From: Gautieria morchelliformis
Lineage: Eukaryota > Basidiomycota > Agaricomycetes > Gomphales > Gomphaceae
Length of the DNA: 64,000 nt
Assembly: GCA_015179125.1 (NCBI GenBank)
Contig: WHVA01000395.1
Location: 1-64,000, forward strand
Direction: 5' to 3'
The position numbers and the translations under genes are program-made. This document shows positions 42,801 through 53,513 of the stretch, in pieces (position 1 is the first letter of the stretch; each line of letters starts with the position of its first letter). Under the pieces are notes generated by a model. The model worked only from the letters and a program-made list of their open reading frames with translations. It was not told where the DNA came from and ran no database searches.

Positions 42801-44340
42801 GGACTACTACGAGATAACTTCACCCGTGGTCAAATTCGATTCACTACGTGTTCTATTGGCGATCGCAAACACACTCGATTGGGAAATCGAAATGATGGAT
42901 GTCAAAGGCGCCTACCTCAATTCAACTATAGATGAGGAGATCTACATGCGCCAGCCCGACGGATTTGATGATGGATCTGGACGCGTTCTAAGAATATACA
43001 GAGCGCTCTACGGACTCAAACAATCGGGACGAGCTTGGCATCAGCGCTTACGCAAATTATTACTCGATCTCGGCTTTCATCAAAGTACAGCCGATGAATG
43101 CGTCTACATCAGACAAGATAAGGATTCAATCGAAGTCATATCTGTATATGTGGACGACTTCGGACTATTTGCTGACTCCAAGGGAGGGATGATTAAGCTC
43201 AAGGGGGAGCTTCATGGAAAATTCCCCTTAACAGATTTAGGAGAAATGAAGAAAATATTGGGAATTAGAGTTGAGAGGAATAGGGATGAGGGAACGCTGA
43301 TCATGTCTCAAGGACATTACATCGACATCATACTCGATCGATTCAACATGACAACGGCTCATTCGGTATCTACACCCCTGCATAAAATGATCAAACTCAC
43401 GACACCCATGGACTCAACAGGTCCAACTGCCGAAGTACCCTATGCCAAAGCGATCGGATCACTCATGTATGCAGCACTCAGCACGCGACCTGATTTGGCC
43501 TTTACCGTACAACATCTGAGCCAATTCACTACTACTTACGGAACCGAGCACTGGACGGCGATCAAACACGCGCTCAGGTACCTCAAAGGGTCACGTGACG
43601 ACGGCATAACCTTCCGACGAGACGCTGGTCTCGATCTCGAAATATTTGTCGACTCGGATTATGCTAATAGAAACGACGCACTATCTATTAGTGGCTACGT
43701 AGCTATACTAGGAGGAGGAACTATTGCATGGAGCTCGAAGAAGCAGCGAACGATCGCGCTATCTACCACGGAGGCCGAATACATGGCACTTACCGAGGGC
43801 GCCAAGCAATTAATCTGGCTGAGGCGTTTCATCGAGGAACTTGGAATCGATCAAACCCAGCCCACGTCACTTCGATCAGACAATCTAGGCGCCATTACAC
43901 TATCGCATGACGCAACGTATCATGCGCGTACCAAACACATCAATGTCGCATATCATTTTATCCGTGAGAAAGTGGCCTCTCACGAGGCATCACTTACATA
44001 CGTACCGACGAAGGAGAACGTAGCGGACATATTTACAAAGGGATTAGACATGCACCAACATAGGTATCTATTAGGGAAATTGGGATTTTACCGAAGGGAT
44101 TTCTCGCTGAGGGGGAGTGTTAGTAATCGGAACGATGACACTGCCGAGGCAGAGCCGGCACGCATTTAGCCGGAGGTTCGAGATCGCTCTCGACCCCGGG
44201 TTGCTGGTGCGCCGGCATCGCATCGGCACAGCAGCTCGAAGGGATTGGTAATATAATGGACATTATAATTTGTATATAAAGGAACGATCTACTTGAGATC
44301 AATGTAGAATATCAGATCATATTCACTCCTTCGTTCTACA
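39834..44340 (+). mobile_element. Copia LTR retrotransposon, whole-looking, very young
   Basis: Two 223-bp LTRs (39834-40056 and 44118-44340, TGTTAG to CTACA) are identical by eye. They are flanked by a perfect GAACC target duplication (39829-39833 and 44341-44345). GGTTATGGGCCC directly after the 5' LTR fits a half initiator-tRNA(Met) primer site, as known for Copia. GAGGGGGAG precedes the 3' LTR as polypurine tract. One uninterrupted frame fills the interior. Identical LTRs imply very recent insertion. Confidence 0.95.
40147..44169 (+). CDS. Copia Gag-Pol polyprotein (1,340 aa)
   Basis: Domains in Copia order: a Gag region (UBN2-like); a CCHC zinc knuckle (CRNCGKKGHYVKDC); an aspartic protease (WLADSAATTH); the GAG-pre-integrase/HHCC region; an integrase core (TDIKSRYT, SDNGGEY); reverse transcriptase (GCRWVYAVK, LYGLKQSGRAWH, YVDDFGLFAD); and RNase H (DSDYANRNDALSISGY, STTEAEYMAL). 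The frame ends just inside the 3' LTR. Order protease-integrase-RT separates it from Gypsy. Confidence 0.95.
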   Translation: MSSSNNTYKIDPLNGDNYAAWRRRLEWILDDSDLWDVAIGRETEPRPADADNVTATEQQEIDDWRRKDKKARKEICLRVADEQLVYINQTMSAFAVWTSLQAIFESKGAVGIVNLRRDFFRTLAEDGANMEEHVRKLRGIQQELNARGHYISDTEFSNTLLTSLPDSWSAFITAVNASGAGTTADILIARVLDEDRARKAGSARQTALKAQQRHRPRKDDSGATKGKCRNCGKKGHYVKDCWAKGGGKEGQAPKWFKSGNKETVKQAEEKDFAFVSKEVAYSAISASDWLADSAATTHIARSRNDFASYAEEPSEIEGISPGAVLHTQGRGTIYMEFKIGAKTNTIELRDVKHAPDAPNNLISVGRLTDKGNTATFSGTGVEFKSRAGVTFAQGQKRGRLFCMKARVTRSVEARDFAAAAKGRSWDKWHRILGHVNINSIKLLKSNDLVTGLEIDESNEPSQCKACIQGKRHVEPFPKRAEDTVEQVGDLTVSDVWGPAQTEGPSREKYFYSFTDIKSRYTVIYFGSAKDEALKHFETYKAFLETQTGQKLKRFRSDNGGEYVNKNFKEFCAKYGIIMETTAPYSPAQNGIAERLNRTLLEHARAMIFAKNLPKILWPEAVAYACYIKNRSPTRALGDDATPFQALFGKKPNIARLEEFGTNCWVMVPDQRRAKLDPKAEEHIFVGVAEHAKAWRYYNKASKHVQISRNITFDENDNRLYPIPDNDDDDTAPLEGEHSPREHVPDPITSTPQTSSPHTTPVPDPPEQAPAPEIRRSARITQRPDYRKLNNSGRTEQVYITREIVTEPENYRAAVSRDDAPIWEKAMEIEMEQHKTLRTWELTELPPGRIAIGCRWVYAVKTQPDGQFDKAKARVVAQGFTQRPGMDYYEITSPVVKFDSLRVLLAIANTLDWEIEMMDVKGAYLNSTIDEEIYMRQPDGFDDGSGRVLRIYRALYGLKQSGRAWHQRLRKLLLDLGFHQSTADECVYIRQDKDSIEVISVYVDDFGLFADSKGGMIKLKGELHGKFPLTDLGEMKKILGIRVERNRDEGTLIMSQGHYIDIILDRFNMTTAHSVSTPLHKMIKLTTPMDSTGPTAEVPYAKAIGSLMYAALSTRPDLAFTVQHLSQFTTTYGTEHWTAIKHALRYLKGSRDDGITFRRDAGLDLEIFVDSDYANRNDALSISGYVAILGGGTIAWSSKKQRTIALSTTEAEYMALTEGAKQLIWLRRFIEELGIDQTQPTSLRSDNLGAITLSHDATYHARTKHINVAYHFIREKVASHEASLTYVPTKENVADIFTKGLDMHQHRYLLGKLGFYRRDFSLRGSVSNRNDDTAEAEPARI

Positions 44341-44345
44341 GAACC

Positions 44346-46936
44346 CACATCAAGTTTCGGTAGCTGTAGTTGCACATTAGTGTCGGCACTCCACCAGCTT
44401 CTGTCCCTTTGTAATATCTTTTCGGCCGTGCCACTATTCTAGTTCTGTCTCTTTGCAAGTCCAATTCTGCCACGAGTCTCCATATCCCATAAATCAGGTG
44501 ACTTAACTTCAGATATTGAAGTGGTGGCCATGTAGCAGAATTTAATTACCGAAACGAGGAGGAGGCACAGATCATACTCTAACCGCGGCACCAACACCGG
44601 CGACACTGCCCACACGGTTAACACCGCGACAGTTAGTGAGTTTTCCAAACTCATATCATACCCCTTCTTTATCTATCCCTGTTTTAAGACTACTGCCTTG
44701 TCACCGTTCATTATCGATGAAAGCTCCAGTGATGAGCAGTTCTATGTAGATTTGGATGTACCGGGCACTACGGCGCACTACGTAGGGAGGCTACATGAAA
44801 TGGGGGTTGTTGTTGTTGTTGTTACGACACTACAAGTGCTACATACGCTACGTAGCAACGTGTTTTTTTCCTGATGCGGCGTAATATATTCTTGACAGAA
44901 TTTGGGGCTGGATCGATGGACCTGTCCAATCGCGAGTGAGTAAAGAGAAAATCATTCCAGGATATTCACTCGTATACAATATGCGACAGCAGTACGCGAG
45001 ATGCGTGTCACGTCAAACCAAGGCTGTTGTTTTAGAATGTCGTCAGTGTCAAGGGAGCGGGTGAAAGGAAGTTTAACTTGTCGCAATTTAAGTACGCTGT
45101 ACCTGGGTAAATATATTATCTCAGGATCTATCACAGCTGTCGAGGTCCATTCATAAGTCACATGCATCTGGTCACCCGGGGACTTGGACACGGAAACGTG
45201 GACAAGGGCGATCGAGAGGAAAGTGGCTCGTTAGTACCTGAGTCGCAAGCTCCTGTTGAAATGAAATGAAAAGGGCGAACTGAAAATAGGGCCGGACGCA
45301 CGAGCGAGGACACCAGGTCGACTTGTTGCTATGTCTCCGGCCAGGGTGACGACTCATGTGCGCTTTACGCAGCGCCGAAGCGTGAGTGTCGCATTTGTGA
45401 AGGACGGGATAGCCTAGGTTTGGACTCATCAACACATTAGCTCTATATAGAAATTCAGTACACTGTACAGGAAGAGGTCATGACGTCGATTCTTACCCAA
45501 CTGCATCATTGCATAGTATCTGCGACGTCAACTTTGAGTCTTCATGCAAATTTAACACTACGGACAAGGGGCCAGAATGCGATAATCGAATGGAACTAGG
45601 CTATGGTATGAGGAAGGTGGAAATGTCACTAGCATGCAGCGATGATTAGTACCCTTATATGAGTCCATGTAGACGCATCTGCTCCGAAAGCCCACTCACC
45701 AGCGTAGTACTAAGTAAGTAAAATTTCGTGTCACGCCGCCGAGCTCTGAACGAGTCCCCGACTCTCTCCGAAGGAGAGGGAGGGTCTAAATATGCGTGAC
45801 TCCATTTACGCGGATCTATTCCTATTAATTTTATTCGTTGAGTTACTTATCATATTGGTGTTCCATCCGTGGGAAGTGGATGATCTTAGTGGGGGGGGGC
45901 TCGTCGCCGAGTCTCTCAGGAAGCGTTTCATTGTTAAGCAAAAGCATGCCACGCTTTGGCTTTGAACCGGCCACCCCCGTCCCAGTGAGGCGCTCCCGGT
46001 GCTGTCTTTCGCACCGATTCCGCTCGTTTTCCGCACGGGTGCTCTGTAAAGACCCGCCTCGTCGACGGTACCGATCAGATCTATCTCAATCGTATGGGGA
46101 AAATTGGACATCCAGACTAGAATAAGGCTCTATTCATTAGATTGGATATGATATGACCTGATGAGTGGAAAACTAAGAAAGATGGAAGTTGAGATGCACC
46201 AACAAACGATACAAACAAAAATACGAGAAGGTTCTCCATTCGGATTAATGATATGTCCTTAACAGGGGTCGTAAGTATGGGCCACTGGGAGTCAATTTGA
46301 AGCCTCGGCACGCCATGTCAAACACAGTCCAGTTCACGGCATACACCGCGCACGACCTCAACAACGTACTGGGTATTGACGGAAGATTTCGGGAAAGCGA
46401 GACAGTTCGCAGTTGATGGGGCTTGGAACTACTTGTATGTCCGTCCTCTCCGTGTAAAGTCTGGCAAAGCACCTGTGTACAGTTACATTTCCCTCACATT
46501 GTGCTTTGAAAATTTCTTTTTAGCAGTCTGTCATAAGTACGATGTGAATTCGAAGAAAAACAGATAGTTACGGTCAATTGAAACCACATTACTAATTGCT
46601 TTTTAAGTCAGCACAGAGAGAGTCGGGGACGGTGGCGGGCCGCTACGATGGTCGTATTAATGGTGGTACAGTACATGTAATTTACAACAGGTTGTACATG
46701 TTTGCAACCGCGCCGGCCGGCGTCTGACGCCTCAAAGATCGTTGCAAGGCAAATAACAAAACCGAATATTTTCAACTGGATTGTGCTCGTCTCCAGCGCT
46801 AATTTAGAAGTGACGGGTCCAGAAGCCTGACAACGTTACTAATAAAGACACTGCAGGGGGAGTGTCGAGCCGAAGCGACGAGGAACATGCAATGAGCGCG
46901 CCGCGGCGTTTCTTGGATGTCCCCTCGCACCTTGGC
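44346..46936. other. Long intergenic stretch without recognised genes
   Basis: Only short frames. A small (GTT)n run lies at 44808-44822. At 45950-45985 the minus strand has GGTGGCCGGTTCAAAGCC, a weak tRNA-like B-box that I do not call. The last 40 nt are the leader shared with TPR-CHAT copy 1. Confidence 0.45.
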
Positions 46937-49900
46937 ATGGACAGAGACATTCCACTCAGAGTACGTAATCTCCGAAACCTGCGAGGTGGCCTCGATCCTG
47001 TACGCCACAACGACTTTTCCTAGAGGTTTGGGCTAATGCCTCCGTTCCATTAGGACTCCCTCGCCACACTTGCAACACGATTTGCCGAGTCTGGTGAACA
47101 GGAAGGCTTGAATTCTGCCATTTCACGTTATCGAGAGGCACTCCACCTGCTCCCTGCACCGTATCATGGCCCATTCTACTTCCTCAGCGACATCGCGAAA
47201 GCGCTCTCGACACGGTTTAAGCAGTATGGTCGACACGAAGACCTGGAGGAGGCGATTTCGTTGCATCGAGAAGCACTCGGGCTGCGACCTGCACCGCATC
47301 CTGATCGATCCTCCTCGCTCAGCAACCTCGCAGCTGCGCTCTATACATGGCTTGAGCAGTCCGACCGACACGAGGACCTGGAGGAGGCGATCTCATTGCA
47401 TCGAGACGCACTCGAGCTGCGACCAGCACCGCATCCTGATCGATCCTTCTCCCTCAGCAATCTCGCAACTGCGCTCAGGACACGGTTTGAGCAGTCCGGT
47501 CGACATGAAGACCTGGAGGAGGCGATTTCATTGCATCAAGAAGCACTCGAGCTGCGACCAGCAGGGCATCGTGATCGATCCTCCTCCCTCAACAACCTCG
47601 CAACTGCGCTCTGGACACGGTTTCAGCAGTCCGGTCGACACGAAGACCTGGAGGAGACGATTTCATTGCATCGAGGAGCACTCGAGCTGCTCCCTGCACC
47701 GCATCCTCTCCGATCCTTCTCCCTCAGCAACCTCGCAGCTGCGCTCTCGATACGGTTTGAGCAGTCTGGTCGACATGAAGACCTGGAGGAGGCGATTTCA
47801 TTGGATCGAGAAGCCCTCGAGCTGCTCCCTGCCCCGCATCCTGGCCGATCCTACTTCCTCAACAACATCGCGAAAGGGCTCTCGACACGGTTTAAGCAGT
47901 CCTGTCGACATGAAGACCTGGAGGAGGCGACTTCATTGTATCGGGAAGCACTCGAGTTGCGACCTGCACCGCATCCTGATCGATCCGGCTCCCTCAGCAA
48001 CCTCGCAATTGCGCTCAAGACACGGTTTGAGCAGTCCAGTCGACATGAAGACCTGGAGGAGGCGATTTCATTGCATCGAGAAGCACTCGAGTTGCGAGCA
48101 GCACCGCATCCTGATCGGTTCGTCTCCCTCAACAACATCGCGGCTGCGCTCTGTACACGGTTTGGGCAGTCCGGTCGACACGAAGACCTGGAGGAGGCGA
48201 TTTCATTGCATCGAGAAGCACTCGAGCTGCTCCCTGCCCCGCATCCTGGCCGATCCTACTTCCTCAACAACATCGCGAAAGGGCTCTCGACACGGTTTAA
48301 GCAGTCCGGTCGACACGAAGACCTGGAGGAGGCGATTTCATTGTATCGGGAAGCACTCGAGTTGCGACCTGCACCGCATCCTGATCGATCCGGCTCCCTC
48401 AGCAACCTCGCAATTGCGCTCAAGACACGGTTTGAGCAGTCCGGTCGACACGAAGACCTGGAGGAGGCGATTTCATTGCGTCGAGAAGCACTCGAGTTGC
48501 GACCTGCACCGCATCCTGATCGGTTCGTCTCCCTCAACAACATCGCGGCTGCGCTCTGTACACGGTTTGAGCAGTCCGGTCGACACGAAGACCTGGAGGA
48601 GGCGATTTCATTGCATCGAGAAGCACTCGAGCTGCTCCCTGCACCGCATCCTCTCCGATCCTCCTCCCTCAATAACCTCGCAGCTGCGCTCTATGCATGG
48701 TTTGAGCAGTCCGGCCGACACGAAGACCTGGAGGAGGCGATTTCATTGCATCGAGAAGCACTCGAGCTGCGCCCTGCACCGCATCCTGGTCGATCCTCCT
48801 CCCTCAACAACCTCGCAATTGCGCTCTCGACACGGTTTGAGCAGTCTGGTCGACATGAAGACCTGGAGGAGGCGATTTCATTGCATCAAGAAGCACTCGA
48901 GCTGCGACCAGCACCGCATCCTGATCGATCCTCCTCCCTCGACAACCTCGCAACTGCGCTCTGGACACGGTTTGAGCAGTCCGGTCGACACGAAGACCTG
49001 GAGGAGGCGATTTCATTGTATCGAGAAGCACTCGAGCTGCGACCAGCACCGCATCCTGATCGATCCTACTCCCTCAGCAACCTCGCAACTGCGCTCAGGA
49101 CACGGTTTGTGCAGTCCGGTCGACATGAAGACCTGGAGGAGGCGATTTCATTACATCAAGAAGCACTCGAGCTGCGACCAGCAGGGCATCGTGATCGATC
49201 CGCCTCCCTCAACAACCTCGCAAGTGCGCTCTGGACACGGTTTGAGCAGTCCGGTCGACACGAAGACCTGGAGGAGGCGATTTCATTGCATCGAGAAGCA
49301 CTCGAGCTGCGACCAGCACCGCATCCTGATCGATCCGCCTCCCTCAGCAACCTCGCAATTGCGCTCAAGACACGGTTTGAGCAGTCCGGTCGACACGAAG
49401 ACCTGGAGGAGGCGATTCCATTGCATCGAGAAGCGCTCGAGCTGCGACCAGCAGGGCATCCTGATCGATCCTCCTCCCTCAGTAACCTCGCAGCTGCGCT
49501 CTATGCATGGTTTGAGCAGTCCGGCCGACACGAAGACCTGGAGGAGGCGATTTCACTGGATCGAGAAGCACTCGAGCTGCTCCCTGCACCGCATCCTCGT
49601 CGATCCTCCTCCCTCAGCAACCTCGCGGCTGTCCTCTGTACATGGTTTGAGCAGTCCGGCCGACACGAGGACCTGGAGGAGGCGATTTCTTTGCATCGCG
49701 AAGCACTCGAGCTGCAAGCAGCACCGCATCCTCTCCGATCCTCCTCTCTCGACAACCTCGCGGCTGCGCTCTGTACACAGTTTCGGCAGTCCGGTCGACA
49801 CGAAGACCTGGAGGAGGCGATTTCATTGCATCGAGAAGCACTCGAGCTGCGACCAGCACCGCATCCTGATCGATCCTACTCCCTCAGCAACCTCGCAACT

Positions 49901-52754
49901 GCGCTCAGGACACGGTTTGTGCAGTCCGGTCGACATGAAGACCTGGAGGAGGCGATTTCATTACATCAAGAAGCACTCGAGCTGCGACCAGCAGGGCATC
50001 GTGATCGATCCGCCTCCCTCAACAACCTCGCAAGTGCGCTCTGGACACGGTTTGAGCAGTCCGGTCGACACGAAGACCTGGAGGAGGCGATTTCATTGCA
50101 TCGAGAAGCACTCGAGCTGCGACCAGCACCGCATCCTGATCGATCCGCCTCCCTCAGCAACCTCGCAATTGCGCTCAAGACACGGTTTGAGCAGTCCGGT
50201 CGACACGAAGACCTGGAGGAGGCGATTCCATTGCATCGAGAAGCGCTCGAGCTGCGACCAGCAGGGCATCCTGATCGATCCTCCTCCCTCAGCAACCTCG
50301 CAGCTGCGCTCTGTACAAGGTTTGAGCAGTCCGGTCGACACGAAGACCTGGAGGAGGCAATTTCATTGCATCAAGAAGCAGTCGAGCTGCGACCAGCGGG
50401 GCATCCTGATCGATCCGCCTCGCTCAACAACATTGCAGCTGCGCTCAAGACACGGTTTGAGCAGTCCGGTCGACACGAAGACCTGGAGGAGGCGATTCCA
50501 TTGCATCGAGAAGCGCTCGAGCTGCGACCAGCAGGGCATCCTGATCGATCCTCCTCCCTCAGCCACCTCGCAGCTGCGCTCTGTACAAGGTTTGAGCAGT
50601 CCGGTCGACACGAAGACCTGGAGGAGGCAATTTCATTGCAACAAGTAGCAGTCGAGCTGCGACCAGCGGGGCATCCTGATCGATCCGCCTCGCTCAACAA
50701 CATTGCAGCTGCGCTCTCGACACGGTTTAAGCACTCCGGTCGACGTGAAGACCTAGAGGCGGCGATTTCATTACATCAAGAGGCACTAGGTTTACTTGCG
50801 GCTGGTCATCCCTTAACCTGCTACTTTTCATCAAACCTCGGGAATAGTTTTATGACCGCATACACCCATTCTAATGACATAGGAGATCTCCAAAGTGCCA
50901 TGGATGCTTTTCGGAAAGCAGTGGCATCTGAAGCTGCCCCTGCATCAGGACGCTTTGCTGCAGCCAGGGCATGGGCACGTCATGCAGATTCTAGGCATGA
51001 TTCGGCTTTGGACGCATATCAGGCTGCAATTGAGCTTCTACCCCGTCTGGCAATGCTAAGCCTGGATTTGTCTTCACGCCAACAAGCCTTGACATCCGGT
51101 ACTGACGGCTTGGCTTGCGCGGCGGCTGCTTGTGCAATTGACTCGGGTCAGTTCGAGAAGGCAGTCGAGCTACTAGAAGAAGGCCGTGCAGTATTTTGGT
51201 CGCAGGCCCTGCAGCTTCGTACGCCGATGACTGACCTTCGTAAAGTAGCACCAGAGCTTGAGGAAACACTAAGAGACATTTCACTCGCGCTTGAACAGGG
51301 CTCGCTCCGGGATGTGTCACGGGACATGTCCGATAACTCACAGGAAAGGATGTCAATGGAGCGTGAGGCAGTTCGGTTACGCCGTCTCAACGCCAAATGG
51401 CTGGCAACTTTGGAAGAGGTGCGCCAGTTGGAAGGCTTTGAAGATTTCTTGCGCCCACGGCGAATCTCCACACTGCTGGGTGCAGCAGTCGAGGGCCCGG
51501 TGGTCATCCTCAATGCGAGCAAGGCTGGGTGCGCTGCCTTAATATTGACATTATTGAATGCTGTCCAGCATGTGCCACTGGCACTGACTTTTGCTAATGT
51601 GACTGTACTCGTGGATCTCATGCGAATTGCCACTGTACCTGGCCACCGAGACCTGACCAGTTCTGTATCTATTCGCGCGCACATTGAAGGCTTTCTCCAA
51701 CAGATTCTACCTCCTACTGCCCAACAGCTCATGAGGCCGAGTTTGGAGAGTCGACACATGACACGAGTTCAAAGCCATCATCAATATAATGACTTCCAAA
51801 TGGTCTTGGCCGTGCTGTGGCTGTTAGTGGTAAGACCTGTTTTTCAATCCCTTGGTTTAGAGGTCAGTTGTGTCTCATGTCACCACTGTTTCTTTATACT
51901 CAAGCTCATCCCTAATTGCAGAAATCTGATACACTACCCAGCTTGTGGTGGTGCCCCACTGGGCCTTTTACTTTCCTTCCAATACATGCAGGAGGAATTT
52001 ATAATTCTGGGGAGCCACAGTGTGTTTCTGACTATGTCGTTTCATCATACACTCCCACCATCACTGCACTTATCAGTGATGTGCCTGTTTCCAACCCCTT
52101 CAAGATGATGGCAGTCATTGAACCCAACACACCTGGCCAAAGTAGGCTTCAATATACCATTGATGAGCTGCAAAGGATAGAAAGCCATGTTCCAGAGAAG
52201 GATTTGATCAAGTTCCAGTCTGCAAACGTGGAAGAAGTAGTTTTGCACCTCCCTACCACATCTATTGCCCACTTTGCATGCCATGGGCAACAACATCCAG
52301 AGAATCCACTTGAAAGTGCCCTGATGCTTCATAATGGCCCACTTAAGGTGTCTCAAATAATGCAGCAGCCCACACTTAATGCACGACTGGCCTTCCTCGG
52401 TGCATGCCAGACCGCCATGGGTGATAAGACTCTTCCGGATGAAGTGATCCATCTTGCTTCAACACTGTTGTTTGCCGGTTTTCGAGGAGTTGTTGGAACC
52501 ATGTGGTGAGTCGACCTGATTAGCCCCATATGCAGTGTCTGACAGTTTCTAGGTCTATTTCCGATGAGGATGGTCCAAAGGTTGCAGATGCATTCTACAA
52601 ATACCTCTATAGAAAGAAGCCATCCACCATTGCAGACATGTTTGAACCTGATACCAGAGAGGCTGCCCGAGCCCTCCATGTTGCCATTGACAAGTTGCGT
52701 TCTGAGGGGGTCTCATTCAAACGTTGGGTTCCATTTATCCATATGGGGAGGTGA
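46937..52754 (+). CDS. Giant TPR-CHAT protein, copy 2 (about 1,885 aa)
   Basis: Four exons: 46937-46999, 47054-51862, 51922-52505 and 52553-52754, total in frame. The start peptide MDRDIPLRVRNL corresponds to MDYNSDIPLRV of copy 1. The 54-nt first intron (GTACGC donor, CCATTAG acceptor) matches intron 2 of copy 1. Unlike copy 1, the leader is one continuous exon. One degenerate plus 27 in-register 45-residue TPR units follow, with their own consensus (ELRPAPHPDRSSSLSNLA-AL-TRFEQS). After a helical linker nearly identical to copy 1 comes the CHAT domain, with His in HFACHG (about residue 1745) and Cys in GACQTA (about 1786). The last two introns are 59 and 47 nt, as in copy 1. No signal peptide or ATPase domain. 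Function inferred as for copy 1. Confidence 0.86.
47228..50872 (+). repeat. TPR array 2: 27 tandem 135-bp units with block duplications
   Basis: Units start at exact 135-bp steps from 47228 to 50738. A three-unit block starting near 47862 recurs at 48267 (405-bp offset; NNIAKGLSTRFKQ). A longer block starting near 49040 recurs at 49850 (810-bp offset, six units; SNLATALRTRFVQ, PAGHRDRSAS). These mark recent internal exchanges. Confidence 0.93.
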
Positions 52755-53002
52755 GGCCAGGGGAGGTCATGAATGCAACTGTATGCCTTCCTGTTCTCAT
52801 ATGTGGTGGCATGTAATTTATCAGCTGTAGTGTATAAGTAAATGCTGCAGTATTAATGAATGCAGAATGAGTCTCAGGCATAAAGTTGCCTTTCTAGTCA
52901 TAACCCTGTCCTATGCCAAGTGTAAGGGCAACCCTTGTGTGTCACAGAGATCATATATACATAAATAAGCAACCCTTATATTGCTGCGGGACATGCAGCA
53001 GC
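52755..53002. other. 3' flank of TPR-CHAT copy 2
   Basis: 52755-52884 matches the copy 1 flank. The remaining 118 bp up to the Gypsy LTR begin with a TGTAAGGGCAACCC motif (52920) that recurs inverted at 53715-53729 within the element. Nothing else is recognised. Confidence 0.5.
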
Positions 53003-53265
53003 TGTCAGGGGACACCCTGTTTTCCATTCCCAGTTCCGACTCCATTTCTGACTCCGGTTCCGGTTCCGATTCCATCTCCACCTCCGCTTTCGGAAATGAT
53101 TCCGCTGCTGGGAGAACTTCCACCAGTTCTGTTCGCCTTGCCAGTTCCACTCCAATTTCCAACTTCCGCTCTCGGAACAGTGTCGGAAATCAAGCGACTC
53201 GCGTAATAGGTGGCATCAAGGGTCGATCAAGGGTCAGGGAGGTCAGGGGGATACAGGGTTGATGG

Positions 53266-53513
53266 TGTTGGAGTTCGATGTGGTTCGTCTATATGGACCC
53301 ACACAGGCTGAGTCCATATAGTTCAGATTCCGCATCTCCGCTTCTCTCCTCAGTCGTTCATGCCACTCTGAACATCTGAGGTAAGAAAGCTCAGTTAGTA
53401 CTTCCCTATCTTACCAATTACTTACTCGCACTGTAGCCTAACGCAGTGCAGGTAATATATAGTCGTTCATGCCACTCTGAACGTCTGAGCCTAACGCAGT
53501 GCAGACTCCAATA
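53266..53513. mobile_element. Solo LTR (248 bp) nested in the Gypsy 5' LTR
   Basis: Starts TGTTGGAGTTCG and ends ACTCCAATA. It is flanked by GATGG at 53261-53265 and 53514-53518. The sequence is absent from the corresponding place in the 3' LTR (near 60499), which confirms an insertion. It carries an internal duplication: TCGTTCATGCCACTCTGAAC and CCTAACGCAGTGCAG each occur twice. Confidence 0.88.

Noticed and set aside
45950-45990. tRNA gene or SINE on the minus strand
   Set aside because: Only a B-box-like GGTTCAAAGCC is present. There is no A-box at the right distance and no cloverleaf pairing.
47166-50648. Long alternative frame and several antisense frames through TPR array 2
   Set aside because: Same cause: periodic shadow of a homogeneous in-register array.
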